From contig LNDT01000039.1 of the NCBI GenBank assembly GCA_001464715.1, positions 1-64,000 on the forward strand: a stretch of 64,000 nt of DNA, read 5' to 3'. Under the pieces are notes generated by a model, which was not told the DNA's origin, ran no database searches, and saw only the letters and a program-made list of their open reading frames with translations. Below are positions 24,474 to 33,453 of the stretch, one piece after another. The position numbers and the translations under genes are program-made. Positions within the stretch are counted from its first letter, which is position 1, and each line of letters begins with the position of its first letter. The stretch is from Bdellovibrionales bacterium Ga0074137. GTDB taxonomy: Bacteria > Bdellovibrionota > Bdellovibrionia > Bdellovibrionales > JAMPXM01.

Positions 24474-25516
24474 GGACTTACTCCTATCGGAAAGATTTGC
24501 GTCGATTGTACACCACCGTAAAGCGCTCCGCCTAGTGACGGTCCAACATTGAGGCCCCATGTCGAACCAGCTGCACCTCGGGAGTACGACATACCACCGA
24601 GTGGTGTATCGATCCCACCGATTGCTGAAACGCCGCCCAGATCACTAAGCTTACACGCGTTAGGTGAAAAGCTGGCCTGAATACCACGACCAGCAGATAT
24701 GCCGAGTCCTGCGTTCCACTGAGATGAGACATAGCCGCCAAACTGCAACCCGTGTTGCGAACTGTAGGTCAAGCCGATGCCCGCCGAAAACCCAGCGCCG
24801 CTCAGTCCGAACATGCCGCCAAAACCAATCCCTAGCTGAATTCCCCACAACCCACTCGGATCGACTCGATTTACGGGATCACTGTCGACGTACAAGTAGA
24901 GGTTCTGTTGGCCACCGTCGAAAAGAATCGGATCCTTGGCCGTCCACCGACCAACTTCTGCATCGTAGTCTCTGGCGCCGAACCGAACGAGTCCAGTTTC
25001 GGAATCTAGGTGGCCGCCGGCGAAGCCGAACGGTTGGAAGCCAGGGTTGGAATTGAACAAAACGCGGCCGAATTCGTCGTACCGCAGTTGTTGCGATGAC
25101 GCTCCGGTTTGTGAATTCACGGCGCTTCGGATGCTGCCGAGATGGCTCTTTACAAAGAAGTACTTCACTCCGCCGCGGATCATGTAATCGGGGCTGTTGC
25201 TTTGTGAGGCGTAAACGAAGTGCGATCTTAGGGCGCCGTTGGGTTCGACTTCAGCGATGAGTCTTCCATTTGTGTCGTGCATGTACCCAGTTTCAAAAAC
25301 TCCGTTCACAGACCGTGTCAGCCTTCGGCCTTCGCCGTCGATGGTATAGGTGATGACGGTGCCATTGTTTTTCTGGGCGCGGGTTAGCTGACCTCGTTGA
25401 TCGTAGGTGAGGGTGAGGCTTTCACCGGTGACAAGATTTTCTTTTCGAAGACGATCTCCGTGATCCGTGTAAGTGAAGCGAAGATCGCCGTAGCTTAAAA
25501 GACGGTCTTCGACAGT
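24470..25516 (-). pseudogene. Orphan rhs C-terminal cassette without start codon
   Basis: An open frame of 348 codons begins immediately after the TAG of the small membrane-protein gene at 25517, in the same frame. Its first start-type codon is a GTG at 25309, deep inside the conserved part. Residues up to RWTAKDP copy the end of the big Rhs protein almost exactly, including QLRYDEFGRVLFNSNPG and GLVRFGARDYD. After RWTAKDP the sequence is different: DPILFDGGQQNLYLYVDS, then about 125 glycine-rich residues. This is the form of orphan rhs/cdiA tip modules known in enterobacteria, which are silent until recombined into the full gene. I see no ribosome site for independent translation. Confidence 0.75.
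24928..25512. repeat. Rhs core duplication, copy 2 (orphan cassette)
   Basis: About 585 bp nearly identical to 26150-26732, differing only at scattered bases. It covers the last YD repeats and the Rhs core up to the RWTAKDP boundary. Such a block is long enough to support homologous exchange of the tip. Confidence 0.8.
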
Positions 25517-25762
25517 CTAGTCGCACTTCTTTCGTTTGAACCAGCCAAGTTCGTTACGGCAATAATGTAAGGCCACCAAAAATCCGACAATGCACATCGC
25601 TATCGCGAACATGAATTTCGGATCTGCAAGATCGACTTTTAGCCCCGAGTTACTGTCCCGCCAAGTCGCGTATCCCAGGATCCCTAAGGTTAGTGGTGCA
25701 CCGAAGAGGGCTACAGGCGCAGCCCAATTGAGAAACAACTTTACTTCATTGTTCGTCTTCAT
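25517..25762 (-). CDS. Two-span small membrane protein, candidate immunity for the main Rhs tip
   Basis: 81 residues starting 8 nt after the stop of the large rhs gene. Two hydrophobic spans (WAAPVALFGAPLTLGILGY and FMFAIAMCIVGFLVALHY) with a charged Cys-containing tail (RNELGWFKRKKCD). Unlike the two downstream partners it has no zinc ribbon. Its position right after the variable Rhs tip is where immunity genes sit. Its TAG stop is in frame with, and immediately precedes, the start-less orphan cassette. Confidence 0.6.
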   Translation of the reverse strand: MKTNNEVKLFLNWAAPVALFGAPLTLGILGYATWRDSNSGLKVDLADPKFMFAIAMCIVGFLVALHYCRNELGWFKRKKCD

Positions 25763-25769
25763 AAATCAC

Positions 25770-28700
25770 CTACTCCGGACAGCCTTTTGGTTTCGGTTCC
25801 AACAGTCGCTTTAGTCCATTACCTATGTCAGTCGGATTTACGCCGGAGTCCGGAAGCGCGGTAAGCGCAGATGCTGCCAACCCCAATGCTGTCGCTGCCG
25901 CTGCGCCCATTCCCGTCGCAAGCCCTAATCCTGCAGTAGCTCCCCCGATAAATCCAGTTGTAAATCCGGCAGCAATATCGCTTCCAGTACCACCGATTAG
26001 CGCCGTTGTGACCGCTCCGACGAGCCCGCCGACAATTCCACCAATTATCGGGGCCGCGATTAAGGTAGGTATTCTGCCATCGGGATCAATTAGATTAATG
26101 GGATCACCAAACGAATATCCGTACAGGCTATAGCCGCCTAAAAATATCGAAGGATCCTTCGCGGTCCACCGACCGACGTCTGCATCGTAGTCTCTGGCGC
26201 CGAAGCGGACGAGTCCAGTTTCGGGATCGAAGTGGCCGCCGGCAAAACCGAACGGCTGGAAGCCGGGGTTGGAATTAAACAGCACGCGGCCGAATTCGTC
26301 GTAGCGCAATTGTTGCGATGACGCTCCGGTTTGTGAATTCACGACGCTTCGAATGCTTCCGAGGTGGCTTTTTACAAAGAAGTACTTCACTCCGCTGCGG
26401 ATCATGTAGTCGGGACTGTGACTTTGTGAGGCGTAAACGAAGTGCGATCTTAGGGCGCCGTTGGGTTCGACCTCAGCAATGAGTCTTCCATTTGTGTCGT
26501 GCATGTACCCTGTTTCAAAAACTCCGTTCACAGACCGTGTCAGCCTTCGGCCTTCACCGTCGATGGTGTAGGTGATCACGGTGCCGTTGTTTTTCTGGGC
26601 GCGTGTTAGCTGACCTCGTTGATCGTAGGTCAACGTGAGGCTTTCACCGGTGACTAGATTTTCTTTTCGAAGAAGATCTCCGTGATCGGTGTAAGTGAAC
26701 CGCAGATCACCGTAACTTAAAAGACGGTCTTCGGTGTCAAAAACGGCGGACGTGACTGTGCCATCACGATTGACCGCGATGCGATTTCCACGATTGTCGT
26801 ACGTGTACTCGTTGGTCGTAGCAAAAGGCCCGGTGACGACCGTGCGCGAGAGGCGTCCTGCGGGATCGTAACTGTAAGTCGAAGTCTGCACAGCGCCAGC
26901 GATCGTCGTCTGAAACTGCGTAATACGTCCCAGAGCATCGCGGAGGTATAAATCACCGCCAGCGACACCATCAAAACTTCGCGAAATCATTTCGCCGAAA
27001 CCGTTGTACGACATCACTTCGCGAACGATGCCCAAGCGCTTCTCGGTGAGAAGTCCTGACGTAGTGTCGCGGCTTAGGTACAAGTCGCCGGCTCGATCAA
27101 GCTCGCGGTCGGTGTTGTACTCAAGCGGAATATTAGATCCACCGACCGTCATCGAGGACGGCAGAAGACCTTGATCGTAATACGTGATTGAGAGGCCAGA
27201 GTTGAATGGACCTTGGTAGTTTTTTTGAAGCGGTCGATCACCATTGTATGATGGGAACGCGATTGTCGATCCGTCGCTCGTTTGAAGAAATTGAATCAAT
27301 GAACGACGCGGGAAATAGGTTAAAGCTATTGTCTGATCGGTCGTTTGAATCTGCTGAAGCCTTCGATTTCGATTCTCTTGGTACGTGTACTGAACTTGTT
27401 TTCCGTCGGCACGCTGGATACCTGTGATGTTTTGATCAAAATCGTAAACATACCCTGTGGTTCTTGAGAGTGGCGTTATATATCCGCTTAACAGATCGAC
27501 CAGTGTCGAAGATATTCTGTGAAGAATGTTTCCTGGTAAAACTATTTCAGATAGATTTCTGTCGAGGTCGTATCCGAAACCAACGGTTTCTCCATTGGGA
27601 TTCGTGCTTGAAATAAGCTTTTGTGTTCCATCGAACTGAACCGCTGAAACTTGTCCCAAAGCGTCGCGCACGCTCGACAGAAATCCGCTTGAGTCGTAAC
27701 TGAACTCAGTGACACGCGGCCCTTGCGCCGTTCGCGACAATCGTCCACGCGTATCATAATTCATCGTGATTGGTTCTAACCCACCGACTTGAATTTGTAC
27801 CGGCCGAGTTTTTTCATCGATGACAGTGGTGGATACTCGTCCTTCACTGGTGGTCGACGCGTAAGTGCGCGATGTCGAATCAAAAGCTGTTTGAAACCAG
27901 CCGTCGTCAGTCGTTGTGCGGTCTGTTCTTTGGAATTCCGTGCCGCTAAAGACATAGGTTCGGTCGGTCGCTTGAAAAAGTGTTCCACCGTCGAGGTACC
28001 GAACATCAAACCGCGCTTGGTATGTGGAGTGACCGCCAAGACGTGAGTCGATGGATGATGTCGAGTTCGTTACAATCGAGTCAGGGCTATTGGTGGCTCG
28101 AACTCCCGCCGCACTTGTCGATGAAATGTAGGTCTCATCACCTTTATAGGTGGTGAGGAATGAATTTCCCGCGCGGTCTTTTGAATGATTGAAGTTAAGT
28201 GATAAGCCCTCGCGAGTCGTCCGTGCCGACGGATTGAGATTTTGGTAGCCACCGGTAGGATCCGTCTCAAAACTGAGGCGCCCACTTTGCGAGTAACTGA
28301 AAGTGTATTCACCGCCGCTGGGCTTTGTGAACTTTGATAAAAGTCCTACGGGATTATATTCAAATCGATACGTCTCGCCTGTAGGGAAAGTCAGCGACGT
28401 CAAATTTTCTTCGATACCATTACTTGAAACCGTCAGAGAATAATTCTGTCCAAACGGCGTTCGAATGAGCGACGGAAGACCAGAGCCTGATCGCTCGATT
28501 CTGGTTTCATTGCCACTACTGTCGGTCATGGTGATGAGGCGGCCATTCGAGTCGTGTTCAAAAGAGTACTTCGTTGAACCTGTCTCGGCGAACTTTGTTA
28601 GAAGATGTCGTCCGTTTTGATCAAAAACAAAGATTTCGGAGGCGTCCGCTGAGCCAATCTCGACGGCCCCGGGAATTGTGCTGAACCTTCGCGGCGCTAT

Positions 28701-31700
28701 GACATACTCTCTCAGGACGTTGCGGTCGTAGTCGATAAATAGAAGCGAGCCATCGGGACGCACTTCAATGTCGGACGGGCTTGAAAGATTCGTTGTTGCA
28801 CCCGAGCGATTATTTCCATTGAATGCCCTTTGCCCCGTCCCGATAACGACACCGATTCCGCCACTGTCATCAATCATTACGATTTGATGATTTGTTCGGT
28901 CAGCAAAATAGACGGTGCCAGAGTTTGAGACTGCGACTGCTGCAACACTACCGATCGGCGAAAGAGTTGCGGGCTCACCATTCTTGATAGCTCCGCAGGT
29001 TCCGCCAGCGATGGTAGACACGATTCCCGTCGGAGTAATTTTACGAATAGCGCAAGCGGCTCCGCTTTGTGCGACGTATAGATTTCCTTTTGAGTCCGTC
29101 GCAGTGTAGTTGGGGAATTCAAACTGCGCTTCGGTGGCAGGTCCACCGTCGCCGTTGTAGCCGGCGATGCCAGTTCCGGCGAAGGTTGAAATGATACCGT
29201 TCGAGTCGATTCGCCGAATAACGTGATTGAATTCTTCACTGACATAAAGTGAGCCGTCGGGATTAGCGATGACCGACCGCGGACTGTTTATTTGTGCGTC
29301 GATCGCAAGACCGCCGTCCCCCGAGTAACCTTGAGCGCCAGTTCCGACGACAGTTGTGATTATACCATTGGTAGCTATTTTTCGGACTCTGTGTGCGCCG
29401 TAATCACTGAAGAAAATATTTCCGTCGCGGTCCACGGTGATATCAAGTGGTGTCACCATTCCAGCATTTAAGGCAAGGCCTCCATCGCCGGAGTGTGTGC
29501 TGGATCCATTACCCGCTATTGTCGTAACAATATTAGTTATGCGGTCAATTTTTCGGATCCGTCGGTTCAATATGTCGACGACAAGAACATTGCCATCGTT
29601 ATCGAAAGTGAAATTGCGAGGAAAGTTAAATCTGGCCTGGTTGGCGGGACCGCCGTCGCCTGCGAATCCTACAAGCGAAGTTCCCGCAAAATTCCTGACG
29701 ACTTTGGGTGAGTCATTGAAATACCGAATGTCGCCATTTCCCATGAACATATTGCCGGACTTCTTGTCGAAGAAATGATGTTGCGACAAAGTCCATCGAC
29801 CAACTTCTTTCATAGCGAAAAAAGTGGCAGTGTCCAACGGAGGTCTTACTTTCAGAATCTGGGTCGTTGTCGTTGTGAAGAATTCCCGAGCCGGCACTTG
29901 AAGAGCGGCATCAAATTGTCCGGAAAAGAACATTCCAAAGGTTCGGTCACGTAGAGGGTTGTAAGGCACGAAGGCGTAAGGAACTTCCCGCAAAAGCTGA
30001 ATTTCAACCTGTACATCTTGTTCGGCATAGAGTCTGCGACCGAAGACATCAATGCCGTTCCAAGTGAATTCTGCCGTTGCACCGGGTGCAACGGGTATAA
30101 CTTGACCTATTGTGCGGCCACCAAAGGTCGCATGGACAATAATCTGCTCAAGATCGTCGGGAACAGTGTCGCCAAGGACCGGAACCGTGACGCGTGTGTT
30201 TTCAAGTCTTTCTCCGGATCGGCTCGTCGTGTAGTGAAGTGACGTCATCGCTCCGGGTAGATCGATGGTTTCTGACATGGTTCCCGAGACCACATCGATC
30301 ACGCATCCTGGGCACTCAAGTTTTTCTTTGTTTTGATCATTTTGCGCGGTTTTATTGTCGTCATCTTTGTTGGAAGATGTGTTTCCGTTGAGGTCATAAA
30401 GGCTAAAATGATTTAAGCGGACTCGCCAAAACGAAGCGCCCGGCTGATAGAGGCTTGCGATCTTTCTGCGTTCCTCAGTGTCGATTCCTATCGTGAGAAG
30501 TTGAGTTTCTGTCGCGGGCTGTCCGCCACCCATATCAATGTTGGCGAGGCCTCCCGTGTGCGAAACTACACCCAGCACAATGCCGTCGCGTTCGGGCTCC
30601 CAGTAGCCAGTCTTCGCATTCAAGTATCCCAGCGGCATGGCGTAACCAGTGGGAATCGATAAAAAGTTATCGACGTAAAAAGAAACGGGTTTTGAGAAAT
30701 TGATTCGCTCGGCCCCCATGGCGATCGCTTCATCCGCGGTCAGCTCAAGCGCATAGGTGTAGGATGACCGCGCCGGAAGAGGTGCTGGCATTTTCTTAGG
30801 ACCATTTTCGCCGACCGTGAATTCGGTCATTCGAACGGTCAGTTTATCGACGCTAACCAGTGTGCCGTTGGGCATTTGAAGTTGTGCTGTTGTTTGAGGT
30901 GCGAACACGGCGGTGGCTTGCCGTGAACCGCTTTGGTCGGTGACGGGGTTTGCTCTTGCCACTTGGGCTTCTACCGAGCTTGACGTGATTTCCGTCGCTT
31001 TCGTGTCTCGACGAACTAAATAAATCGTTTCTTGTGTCATCATCATTTGGCGATCGGTGTCGAGATCGCGCGTCGCCTGCGTGTAGCCGTTTCTTTCAAA
31101 TTTTAAGGTCGTAAGGCCGCCAGAGTTCACAGCGAAATCATAGCGCCCGTCGACTCGGGTCAGCGTGTGACCAAGATTCGATTTTCCAAGCGATGTGACC
31201 TTCACCCCCGAAAGAGGTTGACCGTCTTGATCAACAACTTGCCCTGAAATCGTAGCGACACGGTCACTTACAATCGCGCCAATGGCGACGCCTTGTTGAA
31301 TGGCTCCCGGGCCTTCATAAAGAAATCGAATCGTATCTTCAAATGACTGTTGTTCTGTTTCCGAAATGGCGGGCGCCAGCGTCAGTGGATCTTGGGGAAG
31401 AACTGGATTGGTCGCGGTGACTTGAATGGAAGATACGGACGAGGCGCCACTGGTGTCGGTGACACGAACTTCAACTTGGTAATTTCCGGCTTCTAGAAAT
31501 TCGTGGCTGATTCGAGGCGATGATGCCGTGATCGATTGTCCGTCGTCGAAATCAAATAGATAAGTGAGCGCATCACCGTCGGGATCGCTGCTCTCTGACG
31601 CATCAAAAAGAACCGTGAACGGAGCGATGCCCGTGCCGTTGGACGCAAGAGTCAGGGATGATGTTGGAGGACGATTATGAACGAGGGTGATCTGTCGAGA

Positions 31701-32450
31701 AATCGTCGTTTCATTGCCGGCGAAATCTTGCGCTTTCACAGTGAGGTTTTGTACGCCTGGCGAGGCGCTTGTGACGGTTTTTTCGAAGCTTCGAGCGTCA
31801 CTTGCGAGGTCGAGATTAACGATGGGCCCGGAGCCCAGCTGCGCGGTGGCTTGTAGTAAACTTTCATCGGATGTTCCGCTGATATCGAAACTAAGACCTT
31901 GAATCACGGCGCCTTCGGCCGGTTCAATAAGGGTCAAAGTGGGCCCCGCGTGATCAAGTCCTCTTAGGCTTAAAGTCACCGATGAAAAAATGCTGCCCTT
32001 AAGTTTCACCTGAAGCTGGTTTGACGCTTGAAGTGTGACCGGAATTAGAAGGCTATTTGTTTGCGGCCGAAGCATCGCTCGAGTGACCAACGTCACGTCG
32101 TTCAATTTGATTTCGATCTCTTTAGGACGCTCAAGAGCCACTAAAACGGTTTTTGCGGCATTTTCTATGGTGCAGAGGAACTTTTGGAGAAGAGCTAGGT
32201 TTTTACAGTTCTGAAGACTGAGATCTCGCCCAGATCCATTCACTATAAACAGTTCCGCGGCTTGCGGAGCGGGGTTGGCGGAGATAGTCTTTGTGTAAGT
32301 TTTCGATCCCACGGCTGGGCTTCCGATGCGCTCGGGTCCGAAAAGATAAATATAGTTCTCTGGAGTTGAATTTGAAATAGGGGCAGCGTCGGATTTGATT
32401 GAAAGAAATGTCGCGATCACGGTCGTCACAAGAAAAGTAGTCTTACGCAT
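25770..32450 (-). CDS. Teneurin-like Rhs/YD-repeat polymorphic toxin with NHL domain
   Basis: About 2226 residues from the ATG at 32450 (GGGGG 8 nt upstream), starting with a Sec signal peptide. Domains in order: N-terminal beta-rich part; Ig-like repeat (PTLTLIEPAEGAVI); PKD (FDASESSDPDGDALTYLFDF, about DNA 31430-31680); carboxypeptidase-regulatory-like domain (ISGQVVDQDGQPLSGVKV); a linker region; at least five NHL repeats (GDGGPA...NVLVVDILNRRIRKI, DNA about 28.7-29.7 kb); many YD repeats; and an Rhs core ending GARDYDADVGRWTAKDP. The last roughly 120 residues are a variable tip rich in Gly, Ala and Ile (APIIGGIVGGLVGAV). YD repeats form a shell around the toxin tip in known Rhs/TccC proteins. 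The signal peptide suggests Sec export rather than type VI loading. No VgrG, PAAR or T6SS gene is in the window. Confidence 0.88.
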   Translation of the reverse strand: MRKTTFLVTTVIATFLSIKSDAAPISNSTPENYIYLFGPERIGSPAVGSKTYTKTISANPAPQAAELFIVNGSGRDLSLQNCKNLALLQKFLCTIENAAKTVLVALERPKEIEIKLNDVTLVTRAMLRPQTNSLLIPVTLQASNQLQVKLKGSIFSSVTLSLRGLDHAGPTLTLIEPAEGAVIQGLSFDISGTSDESLLQATAQLGSGPIVNLDLASDARSFEKTVTSASPGVQNLTVKAQDFAGNETTISRQITLVHNRPPTSSLTLASNGTGIAPFTVLFDASESSDPDGDALTYLFDFDDGQSITASSPRISHEFLEAGNYQVEVRVTDTSGASSVSSIQVTATNPVLPQDPLTLAPAISETEQQSFEDTIRFLYEGPGAIQQGVAIGAIVSDRVATISGQVVDQDGQPLSGVKVTSLGKSNLGHTLTRVDGRYDFAVNSGGLTTLKFERNGYTQATRDLDTDRQMMMTQETIYLVRRDTKATEITSSSVEAQVARANPVTDQSGSRQATAVFAPQTTAQLQMPNGTLVSVDKLTVRMTEFTVGENGPKKMPAPLPARSSYTYALELTADEAIAMGAERINFSKPVSFYVDNFLSIPTGYAMPLGYLNAKTGYWEPERDGIVLGVVSHTGGLANIDMGGGQPATETQLLTIGIDTEERRKIASLYQPGASFWRVRLNHFSLYDLNGNTSSNKDDDNKTAQNDQNKEKLECPGCVIDVVSGTMSETIDLPGAMTSLHYTTSRSGERLENTRVTVPVLGDTVPDDLEQIIVHATFGGRTIGQVIPVAPGATAEFTWNGIDVFGRRLYAEQDVQVEIQLLREVPYAFVPYNPLRDRTFGMFFSGQFDAALQVPAREFFTTTTTQILKVRPPLDTATFFAMKEVGRWTLSQHHFFDKKSGNMFMGNGDIRYFNDSPKVVRNFAGTSLVGFAGDGGPANQARFNFPRNFTFDNDGNVLVVDILNRRIRKIDRITNIVTTIAGNGSSTHSGDGGLALNAGMVTPLDITVDRDGNIFFSDYGAHRVRKIATNGIITTVVGTGAQGYSGDGGLAIDAQINSPRSVIANPDGSLYVSEEFNHVIRRIDSNGIISTFAGTGIAGYNGDGGPATEAQFEFPNYTATDSKGNLYVAQSGAACAIRKITPTGIVSTIAGGTCGAIKNGEPATLSPIGSVAAVAVSNSGTVYFADRTNHQIVMIDDSGGIGVVIGTGQRAFNGNNRSGATTNLSSPSDIEVRPDGSLLFIDYDRNVLREYVIAPRRFSTIPGAVEIGSADASEIFVFDQNGRHLLTKFAETGSTKYSFEHDSNGRLITMTDSSGNETRIERSGSGLPSLIRTPFGQNYSLTVSSNGIEENLTSLTFPTGETYRFEYNPVGLLSKFTKPSGGEYTFSYSQSGRLSFETDPTGGYQNLNPSARTTREGLSLNFNHSKDRAGNSFLTTYKGDETYISSTSAAGVRATNSPDSIVTNSTSSIDSRLGGHSTYQARFDVRYLDGGTLFQATDRTYVFSGTEFQRTDRTTTDDGWFQTAFDSTSRTYASTTSEGRVSTTVIDEKTRPVQIQVGGLEPITMNYDTRGRLSRTAQGPRVTEFSYDSSGFLSSVRDALGQVSAVQFDGTQKLISSTNPNGETVGFGYDLDRNLSEIVLPGNILHRISSTLVDLLSGYITPLSRTTGYVYDFDQNITGIQRADGKQVQYTYQENRNRRLQQIQTTDQTIALTYFPRRSLIQFLQTSDGSTIAFPSYNGDRPLQKNYQGPFNSGLSITYYDQGLLPSSMTVGGSNIPLEYNTDRELDRAGDLYLSRDTTSGLLTEKRLGIVREVMSYNGFGEMISRSFDGVAGGDLYLRDALGRITQFQTTIAGAVQTSTYSYDPAGRLSRTVVTGPFATTNEYTYDNRGNRIAVNRDGTVTSAVFDTEDRLLSYGDLRFTYTDHGDLLRKENLVTGESLTLTYDQRGQLTRAQKNNGTVITYTIDGEGRRLTRSVNGVFETGYMHDTNGRLIAEVEPNGALRSHFVYASQSHSPDYMIRSGVKYFFVKSHLGSIRSVVNSQTGASSQQLRYDEFGRVLFNSNPGFQPFGFAGGHFDPETGLVRFGARDYDADVGRWTAKDPSIFLGGYSLYGYSFGDPINLIDPDGRIPTLIAAPIIGGIVGGLVGAVTTALIGGTGSDIAAGFTTGFIGGATAGLGLATGMGAAAATALGLAASALTALPDSGVNPTDIGNGLKRLLEPKPKGCPE
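26150..26732. repeat. Rhs core duplication, copy 1 (intact gene)
   Basis: The matching partner of 24928-25512. Similarity stops at the upstream edge near 26732 and at the tip boundary near 26150, so only the core needed for exchange is shared; the tips differ completely. Confidence 0.8.
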
Positions 32451-32673
32451 TTTTAGAACCCCCAACCGACGTTCAGCTAAATAATGAACTACTGTTCATA
32501 AGATCGGATTTCTTAACTAAAACCTTAGAAATAAATTTAACCTTTCGTTTTAAGTGCGAAGCAGGGATTCTTTTTTAGGCCGACGTTCTATTTTGAGAAC
32601 TTAAAATAAATAACTATTCGATCCGAAGAAATTACCACTTGTTCAGTTGATGGGCTCGCCGTAGTGTTCGGCT
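32451..32673. promoter_or_regulatory. AT-rich divergent promoter region, rhs and rnhA
   Basis: About 220 nt, clearly richer in A and T than the surroundings, between divergent genes. A small dyad atgaactactgttcat lies at 32483-32498, near where an rhs operator might sit. No -35/-10 pair stands out. No gene is present. Confidence 0.4.
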
Positions 32674-33450
32674 ATGAGTGATGTGAAAAACAAAAGCAAT
32701 GTGTCCGAGTCGGGCGAAGTGTTTCATGGAATTCTTATTTACACGGACGGCGCTTGCTCGGGGAATCCGGGGCCGGGTGGTTGGGGCGCAATTGTTGCTC
32801 GGCCTGATGGCCGAATCCGTGAACTTGGTGGCGCGGAAGAAGCGACGACGAACAATCAAATGGAGATGCTGGCGACGATCGAAGCTTTGCGCGAAGTGCG
32901 AGACGACGATGCGCCGGTGACTCTTTGCACGGATTCCACTTACGTCATTCGCGGCATCACGCAGTGGATTTGGGGCTGGCAGAAAAAAGGTTGGAAGACG
33001 GCCGAAGGTAAAGACGTTTCCAATAAAGAACTTTGGCAAGAGCTGGCGCGTGAAGTGATGCACCGAAAAAGCCACGGCGAAATCACGTGGCGTTATGTGC
33101 GCGGTCACATCGGTGTTGCCGGGAACGAGCGTGTGGATGAAATCGCGGTGGAATTTTCAAAAGGCCGAAGGCCAAGGTTATTTTCGGGCGGACTTCTTCA
33201 GTATAAAATCGCGATCTATGACATTCCGCCTGCAGAGGCTTTGCCTGAGCCAAAACCCAAAGTCGAAAAACAAGCCGCTTATTCGTATGTCAGCGTGCTG
33301 GGCTCGACACCGATGCGTCACACGACGTGGCTTGAGTGCGAGCGCCGCGTGAAAGGTCAGCCTGGTGCGAAATTTAAGAAAACAAAGTCGGCCGAAGACG
33401 AGGCCGAGATTCTTCGATCTTGGGGCGTTGATCCGTCTCGCGTGAAGTAG
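32674..33450 (+). CDS. rnhA: Ribonuclease HI with C-terminal hybrid-binding-like domain
   Basis: 258 residues; cleaves RNA in RNA-DNA hybrids. Catalytic acidic residues are in place: Asp in IYTDGACSGNPG, Glu in NNQMEM, Asp in CTDSTYV, Asp in NERVDEIA, with the catalytic-loop His in RGHIGVAG. The extra C-terminal part (about residues 205-258; TWLECERRVKGQPGAKFKK) resembles the caulimovirus-type hybrid-binding domain normally found at the N terminus of eukaryotic RNase H1. E. coli RNase HI is about 155 residues and lacks it. The start is the ATG at 32674 without a strong ribosome site. The 3' end is 3 nt from the convergent DUF4153 gene. Confidence 0.9.
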   Translation: MSDVKNKSNVSESGEVFHGILIYTDGACSGNPGPGGWGAIVARPDGRIRELGGAEEATTNNQMEMLATIEALREVRDDDAPVTLCTDSTYVIRGITQWIWGWQKKGWKTAEGKDVSNKELWQELAREVMHRKSHGEITWRYVRGHIGVAGNERVDEIAVEFSKGRRPRLFSGGLLQYKIAIYDIPPAEALPEPKPKVEKQAAYSYVSVLGSTPMRHTTWLECERRVKGQPGAKFKKTKSAEDEAEILRSWGVDPSRVK

Positions 33451-33453
33451 GCC

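Noticed and set aside
24473-24560. Longer N terminus for the zinc-ribbon protein
   Set aside because: It lies inside the orphan tip frame and lacks a ribosome site, whereas the start at 24473 has AGGAG and overlaps the tip stop.
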